From positions 620,001 through 684,000 of the forward strand of contig CANKZJ010000001.1 in the NCBI GenBank assembly GCA_947488605.1: DNA of 64,000 nucleotides. Direction: 5' to 3'. The notes beneath the pieces were generated by a model that made no database searches, was not told where the DNA came from, and saw nothing but the letters and a program-made list of their open reading frames with translations. The translations under genes and the position numbers were made by a program. Below are positions 17,823 through 25,590 of the stretch, in pieces (within the stretch, counting starts at the first letter, position 1; every line of letters starts with the position of its first letter). Source of the DNA: an uncultured Paracoccaceae bacterium. Lineage in GTDB: Bacteria > Pseudomonadota > Alphaproteobacteria > Rhodobacterales > Rhodobacteraceae.

Positions 17823-17852
17823 CTTGACGGTGGAAAAGCATGTTCCCACATC
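17823..17852 (+). promoter_or_regulatory. Candidate heat-shock (RpoH-type) promoter P2
   Basis: CTTGACG, a 15-base spacer and CCCACATC: the same layout and identical -10 box as P1. It lies ~260 bp upstream of the first hsp20 start and would give a long 5' leader. The -35 differs from P1 only in its last two bases. Confidence 0.55.
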
Positions 17853-17858
17853 AACAAC

Positions 17859-18114
17859 GGGGATGCCGATGGTGGGTCCCCAGGTAGTGGAAACAGGGCG
17901 ATTGGCTTATTGTGGTCGCCCGACGAACTGCCAATACGGTTTGTGACAGTCATTGTCGCGCCGATGGTGTGTGCGTTGCTTCCACCCTGCAACCCGCCTT
18001 TTGGACCTCTCCACATAGCTGATCTATGTCCGCTGCTTTTCACAGCGCCCAGCGCTGTGCTCATCGCACCGGTCAACTGATCGGTGTCACTTGAGCTTTG
18101 AAAAGGAGGACGAA
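17859..18114 (+). other. Long structured leader upstream of hsp20
   Basis: About 255 bases between candidate P2 and the first hsp20 ATG, with no supported ORF. It contains several hairpins: ACATAG/CTATGT, then CACAGCGC-CCA-GCGCTGTG (perfect 8-bp stem, 3-nt loop), then CACCG/CGGTG, and finally an AAGGAGG ribosome site. Small heat-shock genes of alphaproteobacteria often carry RNA thermometers (ROSE elements), so this is a candidate. I could not match the ROSE core that masks the ribosome site. Confidence 0.4.
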
Positions 18115-18555
18115 ATGCTTCACACAACCTTTGCCCCTTTTGGGGCGACCGATCCGTTTGCAGACATGCGCCGGGTACAGGGCGAAATGAACCGTCTCTT
18201 CGATGGTTTCGGAACGTCACGCCAATCAACTGTTTATCCGCCGGTCAACTTTTGGGTGGGCCAAGACAGCATCGTGATGAGGGCAGAGCTTCCGGGTCTA
18301 TCCCAGGACGACATCGAAATTACCGTCAAGGACACGATGATCTCGATCCGGGGAAGCTATCCCGATCATGACGCAGACGAAGAGGCCGCGTGGCACCGTC
18401 GGGAGCGGCCAAAAGGCACGTTTTCGCGATCTGTCGAACTGCCCTTCCGTATTAATGCCGACCACATCGACGCAAGGTTCGAACACGGCGTGCTGACAGT
18501 GGAGATGCAACGACCGGAAGACGACAAGCCAAAGCGTATCAAGATCAAGTCGTAA
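18115..18555 (+). CDS. Small heat shock protein Hsp20, first copy
   Basis: A 146-residue alpha-crystallin-domain chaperone that holds unfolding proteins in the cytoplasm. After a short N-terminal arm (DPFADMRRVQGEMNRLF) the alpha-crystallin domain runs from PPVNFWVGQDSIVMRAELPG to the A-x-x-x-x-GVLTVEM motif, and the tail ends KRIKIKS, close to the I-x-I oligomerisation motif. ATG 18115 has AAGGAGG seven bases upstream and replaces the ORF-track start at 18091. It is first of three tandem hsp20 genes. Confidence 0.95.
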   Translation: MLHTTFAPFGATDPFADMRRVQGEMNRLFDGFGTSRQSTVYPPVNFWVGQDSIVMRAELPGLSQDDIEITVKDTMISIRGSYPDHDADEEAAWHRRERPKGTFSRSVELPFRINADHIDARFEHGVLTVEMQRPEDDKPKRIKIKS

Positions 18556-18583
18556 TCTGACTGAAGTTGAAAGGAGGAAAACC

Positions 18584-18985
18584 ATGGCACAGGAACTGAC
18601 AACACAAGGTGGTCGCGACGTGGCCGCAAGCAACGGCGTGAGCAATCCGATTGAAAAAGCATTCACGCCTGCGGTCGACATTTTCGAGAAAGGTGAAGCC
18701 ACGGTCGTTCTGGCCGACATGCCCGGTGTCACCCCTGACGACATCGATGTGACACTAGAGCGTCAAGTGCTGACCCTGACCGGACGTGTCAAATCGCACG
18801 CGCCCGAGGGCTACCGTCGCCTGTCTTCGGAATATCGCGAGGGTGATTACAGCCGCGTCTTCACCCTGTCGGATGCGGTTGATCAGAAGAAGATCAAGGC
18901 CGATTTCAAGAACGGTGTGTTGCGTCTGGAATTGCCCCGCGCTGCCGAAGCCAAGCCAAAGAAGATTGCGGTGAAAGCTGCCTGA
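18584..18985 (+). CDS. Small heat shock protein Hsp20, second copy
   Basis: A 133-residue small heat-shock protein with a short, non-aromatic N-terminal arm. The alpha-crystallin domain spans PAVDIFEKGEATVVLADMPG to KNGVLRLELPR, and the end KPKKIAVKAA provides an I-x-V motif. AAAGGAGG precedes the start. Its arm differs strongly from copies one and three, suggesting it forms different or mixed oligomers rather than being a recent duplicate. Confidence 0.95.
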   Translation: MAQELTTQGGRDVAASNGVSNPIEKAFTPAVDIFEKGEATVVLADMPGVTPDDIDVTLERQVLTLTGRVKSHAPEGYRRLSSEYREGDYSRVFTLSDAVDQKKIKADFKNGVLRLELPRAAEAKPKKIAVKAA

Positions 18986-19012
18986 CATACGCAAAGAAAG
19001 GAGGATACCAAT

Positions 19013-19522
19013 ATGCAAATCAGCGATCTCATCCCTTGGGGTCGTGACAAGGGTAAGACCCCGGCGAACGACGACCAAAACTCTGACAACCCGCTCGCGT
19101 CGCTTCAACGCGACATCAATAGTGTCTTTGAAGACTTCTGGCAGCGGGTTGAGAGTGGCTGGAATGGTCGGATGAACCCCGTGGGCATGTTCGGACCCAG
19201 CACCGACGTTTCGGAAACGGACGAGAGTGTCGAGGTCGCCGTCGAACTGCCTGGAATGACCGAAGACGATATCGACATTTCCCTCTCAGGCGATGCGATG
19301 ACGATCCGTGGCGAAAAGAAGATCGAACATGAAGAAACGCGCAAAGGCGTCTACATGTCCGAACGGTCCTATGGGGCCTTTTACCGCACGATCCCTCTTC
19401 CGCCCGGCGTTGATACCGACAAGGCCGAGGCGAAATTCAAACGGGGTGTATTGACGGTTACCTTGCCAAAATCCGCAGAGGCCCAGGCAAGAGTTAAACG
19501 CATTCCGGTCCAAGCTGCCTGA
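19013..19522 (+). CDS. Small heat shock protein Hsp20, third copy
   Basis: A 169-residue small heat-shock protein with a longer N-terminal arm (DLIPWGRDKGKTPAND ... SLQRDINSVFEDFWQ). The alpha-crystallin domain covers PSTDVSETDESVEVAVELPG to KRGVLTVTLPKS, and the C-terminus VKRIPVQAA has the I-x-V motif. AAAGGAGG is present. It precedes the DegP-type protease by 59 bp, consistent with a hold-or-degrade stress operon. Confidence 0.95.
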   Translation: MQISDLIPWGRDKGKTPANDDQNSDNPLASLQRDINSVFEDFWQRVESGWNGRMNPVGMFGPSTDVSETDESVEVAVELPGMTEDDIDISLSGDAMTIRGEKKIEHEETRKGVYMSERSYGAFYRTIPLPPGVDTDKAEAKFKRGVLTVTLPKSAEAQARVKRIPVQAA

Positions 19523-19581
19523 AAACTTCGGTGGCCGGAGGCGTCCGGCCACCATTCCCAACCCATTTGAGGAGACAGATC

Positions 19582-20985
19582 ATGCCCGCTATTGCCTCTT
19601 ATCTTGGCCGCACACTGGCGGTTTTTTGTATTTTCACACTGTCATTCGTAGCCCCGGTCGCATCACAAACCGCAGATCGGCCTCTTTTCCAGAACGAGGA
19701 TGGGCTGCCAACGCTTGCCCCGCTTTTGGCTGAGGTCACACCCGCGGTCGTGAATATTTCGGTGGAAAGCCGCCAGACAGCCGAGATGAACCCGCTCTTT
19801 AACGACCCGTTCTTCCAGCGTTTCTTTGACATGCAACCGATGCCTCAACAGCCAATGCCGCGTCAGCAGATGAGCGCAGGATCTGGCGTTATCGTTGATG
19901 CCGCGCAAGGCTATGTGCTGACGAACCACCACGTCGTTGAAAATGGCGACCGGATCGTCGTGACGCTCAAAGACCGTCGCCAGTTTGATGCACAACTGAT
20001 CGGCAGTGACCCCGGAACCGATATTGCGCTGTTGCAGATCGACGCTGACGATATCTTGGCGCTGGACCTAGGAGACAGCGACCGGCTGCTTGTCGGTGAC
20101 TACGTGCTGGCCATTGGCAACCCGTTCGGGCTTGGCCAGACCGTGACCTCCGGCATCGTCAGTGCTCTGGGGCGCAGTGGTCTCAATGTGGATGGCTACG
20201 AGGACTTTATTCAGACGGATGCGTCGATCAATCCGGGCAATTCGGGCGGCGCGCTGATCACGTTGGATGGGCGACTTGTCGGGATCAACACCGCGATCAT
20301 CGCACCCTCCGGCGGCAATGTTGGAATTGGTTTCTCAGTGCCCGCGAACATGGCGCAAGCGGTCATGGACCAACTCATTGAATATGGCGAGGTTCGGCGG
20401 GGCCAATTGGGCGTAACAATTCAGGATTTCACACCTGATCTGGCAGATGCGTTAGGCATCGAAGCAGGCGTCGGTGCGGTCGTGACGCAGGTAGAGCCTG
20501 ACAGCGCAGCCGCACAAGCCGGGTTGCAACCCGGCGATTTGATCGTTGCTGTAGATGGCCGCTACATCGCGGGTTCCGCAGATCTGCGTAGTCAGATCGG
20601 ATTGAAGCGGATCGATAGTAATGTCGAGTTGCAGGTCATTCGCGACGGCGAAACGCTCACGCTCGACGTGACCTTACGCGGCGCGGGCGTGGTCACAGCC
20701 GTAACGGGTGACCGGGTTCTTGATCGGCTGTCGGGCGCGGAAATGCGTGAACTGCAACCGGGTGATCCATTCTATGGCGACCTATCTGGTGTGGTGATCG
20801 CAAGGCTTGATCCGGGCAGCCGGGCGTCGCGTTCGGGTCTGGAGGTTGGCGACATAATTCTCGCCGTCAACCGCGTGCCCGTTGCGTCGATGACCGATCT
20901 GCGGCAGCAACTGGCAAGCGTCGATGGCGCACTGGCCCTGACCGTTCAACGTGGTTCAACGCGGATTTTTCTGGTGATGCGCTGA
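19582..20985 (+). CDS. DegP/DegQ-type periplasmic serine protease with two PDZ domains
   Basis: A 467-residue HtrA-family protease with a signal peptide (residues ~1-28, ending PVASQTA). The trypsin-like domain has His in TNHHVVENGD, Asp in PGTDIALLQ and Ser in NPGNSGGAL. Two PDZ domains follow, around residues 270-355 and 385-460. ATG 19582 has GAGGAGA upstream and starts the signal peptide; the ORF-track start 19531 lies in the spacer. It is last in the Hsp20 operon and would handle misfolded periplasmic proteins. A second homologue lies at 55470-56951. Confidence 0.94.
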   Translation: MPAIASYLGRTLAVFCIFTLSFVAPVASQTADRPLFQNEDGLPTLAPLLAEVTPAVVNISVESRQTAEMNPLFNDPFFQRFFDMQPMPQQPMPRQQMSAGSGVIVDAAQGYVLTNHHVVENGDRIVVTLKDRRQFDAQLIGSDPGTDIALLQIDADDILALDLGDSDRLLVGDYVLAIGNPFGLGQTVTSGIVSALGRSGLNVDGYEDFIQTDASINPGNSGGALITLDGRLVGINTAIIAPSGGNVGIGFSVPANMAQAVMDQLIEYGEVRRGQLGVTIQDFTPDLADALGIEAGVGAVVTQVEPDSAAAQAGLQPGDLIVAVDGRYIAGSADLRSQIGLKRIDSNVELQVIRDGETLTLDVTLRGAGVVTAVTGDRVLDRLSGAEMRELQPGDPFYGDLSGVVIARLDPGSRASRSGLEVGDIILAVNRVPVASMTDLRQQLASVDGALALTVQRGSTRIFLVMR

Positions 20986-21276
20986 TATCCGCGCATTGTC
21001 GCGCATCTGAACGGCTTGCGGAACATTCGCACCGCGTTTGAGACCGGGTTAGAGGCTTTGGGCGTCAGAACAGTCGCGCCGGAGGGTACGCCATTTGATC
21101 CAAAATACCATGAGGCTATGGGAACCCAGGAAACGGCAGATACAAAGCCCGGTCAGGTGCTGGTGCTGCACCGCCCGGGTTTCGCAATCGGTCAGCGGTT
21201 GATCCGGCCTGCGCATGTCACCGTAAGTGCAGCGCCAGTTACCAGACGCGTGGCCGGATCAAGTTGTGACCCATGA
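20986..21276 (+). pseudogene. grpE 3' fragment (headless)
   Basis: Directly after the protease stop the same frame stays open without a start codon and encodes the C-terminal beta domain of GrpE, the DnaK nucleotide exchange factor: LEALGVRTVAPEGTPFDP, then KYHEAM, PGQVLVLHRPGFAIGQRLI and RPAHVTVSAA, to about 21237. The long N-terminal dimerisation helix is absent apart from a few residues, and the tail to 21276 is not GrpE-like. It is a truncated second grpE, probably left by a deletion joined to the end of the protease gene. Confidence 0.75.
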
Positions 21277-21620
21277 GGAGAAGACGTTGCTGAACCTGAT
21301 CGAAGCGAAAGCGGAGGGAACTGACAGATATACAGAAAAGAGCTCGAAGAACGGAGATCCGATTATTGCTGAAGAAAAAGAGTGCAACCGTGTCCATTGC
21401 TCAGCCGATGGCCTCGGTTAAGGCGGGAGTGTTCTGCGGACGCTCAGCCCGAGAGGGTCGGAAGCACTGGACGCGCCAGTCTCAGAGGTGATGACGACCG
21501 ACGTCCTTAATTAACCTGACGTCCTTACAGCCACCATCAATGGCCATAAGCAAGAACACATCGATCAACTGCTTAGAACTACGCCGCATAGGTGGCGCCC
21601 AAGCATCGCTTACACAAAGT
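21277..21620. other. Gene debris between grpE fragment and cutC
   Basis: No intact gene. A frame at 21227-21421 reads THEEKTLLNLIEAKAEGTD, reminiscent of the C-terminal end of bacterial Ku but too short to assign. A frame from 21518 reads DVLTATINGHKQEHIDQLL, resembling the C-terminus of IS66-type transposases. GACGTCCTTA is repeated at 21500-21509 and 21518-21527. The stretch looks like decayed fragments. Confidence 0.4.
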
Positions 21621-22343
21621 TCAACTGTTAAGCATTTTCACTAAACGCCCAAATTCTGCTGAATCAAAACGTCGTACTGTTTCTCCAAACCCAAGACGAG
21701 CATACCTTGGGTCCAATGGGGTCGAAGTGGAACATGACGTATGGAACGAGGTGATTTTGGTCTGCTCCAGAATAATCCCGATATTTTTACTATTGATCCC
21801 TGCCCCGGCCATGATCTCTATCCGGCCTGCGGCGGCGGCGTGCAAATTTTTCAGCCCCGCAATCCCCTCTGCTGCTGTCTTGGCGCCCCCCGAGGACAGA
21901 ATTCGCTTTGCGCCATAGCCGATCACAACCTCCATTGCGGCTTTGGGATCATCCAGCACGTCAATGACGCGGTGCAACGTCACATCAAGTCCATCTGCCG
22001 CCCTGACCATTGAATCGAGTGCGGATTGATCCAATGCGCCATTGCGTTCGGCACCGATTACGACGCCATGAAGCCCCACGTCGCGCGCAGCACGAATACT
22101 GGAAACAGCCACTGCGAGATCCGCTGGTGTCATCTCAAAATCACCACTGCGCGGTCGGATCAAGACATGTGTTTCAATGCCTGACGTCGCAGCGCTTTCC
22201 ATCAGCCCGATGTCCGGGGTAAGCCCGCCCACATCCAGACCACCACATAACTCTATCCGGTCAACGCCAGCGCGGCACACGGCAAGCGCATCGGGAGTCT
22301 CAACACAAATTTCAAGGATATATGGGCTATTCTGCGGCATCAT
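21621..22343 (-). CDS. cutC: CutC family protein
   Basis: A 240-residue TIM-barrel protein of the CutC family, recognised from LEICVETPDALAVCRAGVDRIE near the start, HVLIRPRSGDF, GVVIGAERN and LTSGGAKTA-like ILSSGGAKTA. CutC was named for copper tolerance in E. coli, but that role is disputed and its enzymatic activity is unknown. Here it is the last gene of an amino-sugar operon, its start overlapping nagA by 17 bp, which suggests a sugar-related job. ATG 22343 or 22340 may be used. Confidence 0.92.
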   Translation of the reverse strand: MMPQNSPYILEICVETPDALAVCRAGVDRIELCGGLDVGGLTPDIGLMESAATSGIETHVLIRPRSGDFEMTPADLAVAVSSIRAARDVGLHGVVIGAERNGALDQSALDSMVRAADGLDVTLHRVIDVLDDPKAAMEVVIGYGAKRILSSGGAKTAAEGIAGLKNLHAAAAGRIEIMAGAGINSKNIGIILEQTKITSFHTSCSTSTPLDPRYARLGFGETVRRFDSAEFGRLVKMLNS

Positions 22344-23466
22344 GCGCCATCAACGCAGCTAGCGCACCGGCCAACGTATCGGTGACCTGTAGCTTATCTG
22401 ACAGCACAATGAGATCGTGCAAAGGGCGCCCGACAATCTGCGCCAACGCAGGCTGCCCGACCACATGCGCTGGGGTCGTAATTGCCATACGCAAGGCCTG
22501 CTCAAGTGGCGCACCGATATGCTGGACAAGGCGCGCGACACCTTCGGCTTGCGTGACATGTGCACCTGCGAGATTGCCCTCTGCATTCAACAGCCGTCCG
22601 TTATCCAAACGCACGTTTTGGCCATACAGGTCAAACTGCGCGGGGCCGCCCACCGTCGCCATTGCATCCGAAACCAAGAACATCAGATCATCTGCAGGTC
22701 GCGCGCGCAAAGCCAGTTGAACCATACGGTCGTCAACGTGATGCCCGTCGCAAATAATACCAGAGCGGAGTTCTGAGTTCAGGATCGCACCAACCGCACC
22801 CGGCGCGCGACTTGTCATCGGCGACATTGCGTTGAAAAGATGCGTGGCGCAGGTCGCCCCGGCAGCGATTGCTGCTTCCACATCTTCGGCAGGTGCATCG
22901 GTATGCCCCAACGAGACAGATGCACCCATCTTAGCTAAGGCGGCAATCTGCGCATTTGTCGTGGCTTCTGGCGCGAGCGTAATCAAAACAGCGATATCAT
23001 TGCGCCGCAGCCGTGCCACGACGTCCATCGTGCGCGCATCCATAGGCCGAATATGATCCGCGTTATGCGTCCCGCGACGTGCTACGGAAATATGTGGTCC
23101 CTCAATATGTAGCCCGACAATACCCGCGTCACCGTGCGCAGCAATTGCCGCAGCGGCGGCTTGGTCCAAGACGTCAGGGTGGTCAGTGATCACTGTCGGC
23201 ATCAGAGCTACAGTGCCGCATTGCCGGTGTGCGGCCGCTATCGCCGACATGCCAGTACGGGATGGTGTGGTGTTTAACATCACACCGCCGCCGCCATTCA
23301 CCTGCAAATCAACGAAACCAGGCGTCAAGCACCCAGCGATATGTCGCGCAGAAGATGGGGCATCAGCGATTTCGGCTACTTGCCCATCAACGATCCTTAA
23401 GGCCTTTCCAGTAAGGACGATTTGTCCGTCAAACAGTCTTTCAGGGGCGATCCAACGTTCTTTCAT
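22327..23466 (-). CDS. nagA: N-acetylglucosamine/N-acetylgalactosamine-6-phosphate deacetylase
   Basis: A 379-residue amidohydrolase that removes the acetyl group from N-acetylhexosamine 6-phosphate. Features are GFVDLQVNGGGGVMLN (metal-side loop), GLHIEGPHIS, the metal-binding histidines in SLGHTDA and ATHLFNAMSP, the GIICDGHHVDD segment and the catalytic aspartate in LVSDAM. GlcNAc-6-P versus GalNAc-6-P specificity cannot be read from sequence, and the neighbouring AgaS-like and KbaZ-like genes leave both open. The start overlaps the upstream KbaZ-like stop by 4 bp. Confidence 0.94.
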   Translation of the reverse strand: MKERWIAPERLFDGQIVLTGKALRIVDGQVAEIADAPSSARHIAGCLTPGFVDLQVNGGGGVMLNTTPSRTGMSAIAAAHRQCGTVALMPTVITDHPDVLDQAAAAAIAAHGDAGIVGLHIEGPHISVARRGTHNADHIRPMDARTMDVVARLRRNDIAVLITLAPEATTNAQIAALAKMGASVSLGHTDAPAEDVEAAIAAGATCATHLFNAMSPMTSRAPGAVGAILNSELRSGIICDGHHVDDRMVQLALRARPADDLMFLVSDAMATVGGPAQFDLYGQNVRLDNGRLLNAEGNLAGAHVTQAEGVARLVQHIGAPLEQALRMAITTPAHVVGQPALAQIVGRPLHDLIVLSDKLQVTDTLAGALAALMAHDAAE

Positions 23467-24692
23467 GCCAAATCCTCAAAGAAATAGGGTTCAAGCGCGC
23501 ATTCAATCTGCGCATCAATCAACCGCTGAATTTGTGACCCTTTCAACCGCTCCGCCCGTTCAAGGACTATGGGATCAAACACAGATGCCAGCGCTATTTG
23601 TGAGATGGTCGTATCAAAAGCGCCCATCAAATCCTGTACGGCGCGTTTCGCTGCGGGGTGGGGCCAATAATACCGAATGCGGTCCGCTAAGCCGAAATGG
23701 CGCTGATGATAGAGCGCCTTTGCATCGCCAGAATAATGCCCTTGCCAAGAGGCCGGGTCGGCAAGCATGACAGCCTCCATTGTTGCTTGTAGGGCGCCCT
23801 TTTGCGCGCGCAGCTGATCCAACACGTAAAGCGCTTCGCGGTAGGCAAAGGTCAGCGCAGGTCCAACTTTCTGAAATGCGAAGCCCAAGGTGGCCAGCCG
23901 CGGGAACACTGCGGGATCTTGGTAATCCGTCGAGTGCGCCTCAAGACAGATATGCGGGTGATCTTGTAGCGCATCCAGCAGATGCGGATCGCGGTCCATG
24001 GGTAATGCATGCACCGCCGTGGGGCTAAACTCGACGCCGGGTTGCACGACCAGACCGCCGATCATGCCCGCCATATCGCCAAAAGCTGCGTCATGTGCCG
24101 CAAGCGTCGCACGCGCGGCACCCGGCTGCGTTGGTGGGATATCGCCATGCTCGTCCATGCGGGCTCCACCAGGTGGAGGCACTTCGGTTCCAACCACAAA
24201 AAGTAAATCATCACCTGCTGCACAGCACACACGCGCCAGCTGCGCCGACCTTGCAGCTGTCACTTCATCGCCCAATTGCGCAGGTTCTCCTGCGCAGCCT
24301 TCAGAGCAATCAAGGTGGATTTTGCCAAATCCAGCCGCCACATACTCACGCACCAAGGCATCGGCTTTGGCCATTGCGGCCTCTGCACCCATCTTACGCC
24401 ATACCTGAGGGCCAAGGTGGTCGCCACCAAAGATGATCCGCGCGCGATCTACGTCCTGCGCGTCCGCCAGCGCGTGCACAAAATCAATGAAACCAGACGG
24501 CGTGATGCCCGTATAGCCACCATCTTGATTGACTTGATTGGACGTCGCCTCGATCACGATCTGACGGTCAAGACGCTGGGCCATCACGAGCGATGCACGC
24601 AACACATCAGGCTGGGCTGAACACACTGACGGGATCGCCACCGCGTGGCCCGCGCGATTGCGCCGCACAATATCGCGCAAAACATCACTCAC
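23463..24692 (-). CDS. GatZ/KbaZ/AgaZ family protein (tagatose-bisphosphate aldolase accessory subunit)
   Basis: A 409-residue TIM-barrel protein of the GatZ/KbaZ family, with the N-terminal IPSVCSAQPDVLRAS, the central IFGGDHLGPQVW and IHLDCSEGCAG, and LEAHSTDYQ. In E. coli these subunits stabilise the class II tagatose-1,6-bisphosphate aldolase GatY/KbaY; in other bacteria AgaZ has been predicted to be a tagatose-6-phosphate kinase. No catalytic aldolase partner is encoded here. GTG 24692 overlaps the ROK kinase stop and matches the family N-terminus, so I prefer it to the ORF-track start at 24809. Confidence 0.88.
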   Translation of the reverse strand: MSDVLRDIVRRNRAGHAVAIPSVCSAQPDVLRASLVMAQRLDRQIVIEATSNQVNQDGGYTGITPSGFIDFVHALADAQDVDRARIIFGGDHLGPQVWRKMGAEAAMAKADALVREYVAAGFGKIHLDCSEGCAGEPAQLGDEVTAARSAQLARVCCAAGDDLLFVVGTEVPPPGGARMDEHGDIPPTQPGAARATLAAHDAAFGDMAGMIGGLVVQPGVEFSPTAVHALPMDRDPHLLDALQDHPHICLEAHSTDYQDPAVFPRLATLGFAFQKVGPALTFAYREALYVLDQLRAQKGALQATMEAVMLADPASWQGHYSGDAKALYHQRHFGLADRIRYYWPHPAAKRAVQDLMGAFDTTISQIALASVFDPIVLERAERLKGSQIQRLIDAQIECALEPYFFEDLA

Positions 24693-25590
24693 GGCTGTGC
24701 GCCTGCCACGCCGCATATGCCGCACCTCGCGCCCCGCTTGTGTCGCCGCCTTGCGCGAGAACCAATGGAGGAACACCAAAATCGCCGATCTGCGCGCGTT
24801 GAGCTGCAATCGCGAGGTCGGTCACAATACCATCTATATGCGTCAATCCTCCACCCAATACGATCAAATCAGGATCAGCTATAAGGGTCAACGCGTGTAA
24901 CAAGTCTGCCGTGAAATCACACCAGATGCCCCACGTGGTGCGTAAATCATCGTGTCGCCGCGCGGCAATCTGCGGGGGTGTAAGATCCTCTCCGGTCAAA
25001 TGTTGCGCCAAGCGCACTAATCCGGGCCCAGCGATATACGTCTCGATACAGCCCATACGACCACAGCCGCATTGCCAGATTGGCAAATCATGTGCCGCAA
25101 CCAAATGCGCCGGTGCAGAGGTATGACCAAACTCACCACCGGTTTGCGTCGGCCCTTGAAGGATAGCACCATCAACGGCGATGCCGCCACCGACACCCGT
25201 TCCAAGGATCAACGCCATAACTGTGCGGTGACCTTTCCCCTGCCCGAACACGGCCTCTGACAGGGCCATCGCCCGACAGTCATTTACATAAGTGACAGAT
25301 CGACCAACCGCTTTGGCAATGTCAGCGGGAAAAGGTTGACCTGTTGCGACCAAATTTGCCGTCAGGGCAAATCCCGTTTGCGGGTTCACCAGGCCAGCAG
25401 CCCCGATACCGACCGGAACAGGTCCACCTGAAACACGTTCCGCCCAATGGATTTGGTCGGCGACTGTCTGCACCAGTTCAGCATAAACGTGCGGTGTATC
25501 ACACCGGTTTCGCTCTTTGACTGACCAAGCATCGTCAAACACCTGCGCCTCGATCTTTGTGCCACCCAGATCAATCCCAATGGCTGTCAT
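24685..25590 (-). CDS. nagK: ROK family N-acetylhexosamine kinase
   Basis: A 301-residue sugar kinase that probably phosphorylates cytoplasmic GlcNAc or GalNAc at O6. The ATP site DLGGTKIEAQVFD lies at residues ~7-19, the catalytic aspartate in TYVNDCRAMALSEA, and the zinc motif in CGCGRMGCIETY. As the importer is an ABC system, the sugar enters unphosphorylated, so this kinase fits the pathway between transport and NagA. It overlaps the upstream SIS gene by 4 bp. Confidence 0.9.
   Translation of the reverse strand: MTAIGIDLGGTKIEAQVFDDAWSVKERNRCDTPHVYAELVQTVADQIHWAERVSGGPVPVGIGAAGLVNPQTGFALTANLVATGQPFPADIAKAVGRSVTYVNDCRAMALSEAVFGQGKGHRTVMALILGTGVGGGIAVDGAILQGPTQTGGEFGHTSAPAHLVAAHDLPIWQCGCGRMGCIETYIAGPGLVRLAQHLTGEDLTPPQIAARRHDDLRTTWGIWCDFTADLLHALTLIADPDLIVLGGGLTHIDGIVTDLAIAAQRAQIGDFGVPPLVLAQGGDTSGARGAAYAAWQAHSRE

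Noticed and set aside
17356-18229. Minus-strand ORFs opposite the small membrane protein and hsp20 leader
   Set aside because: No ribosome sites, and their composition looks random; the region is explained by terminator, promoter and leader.
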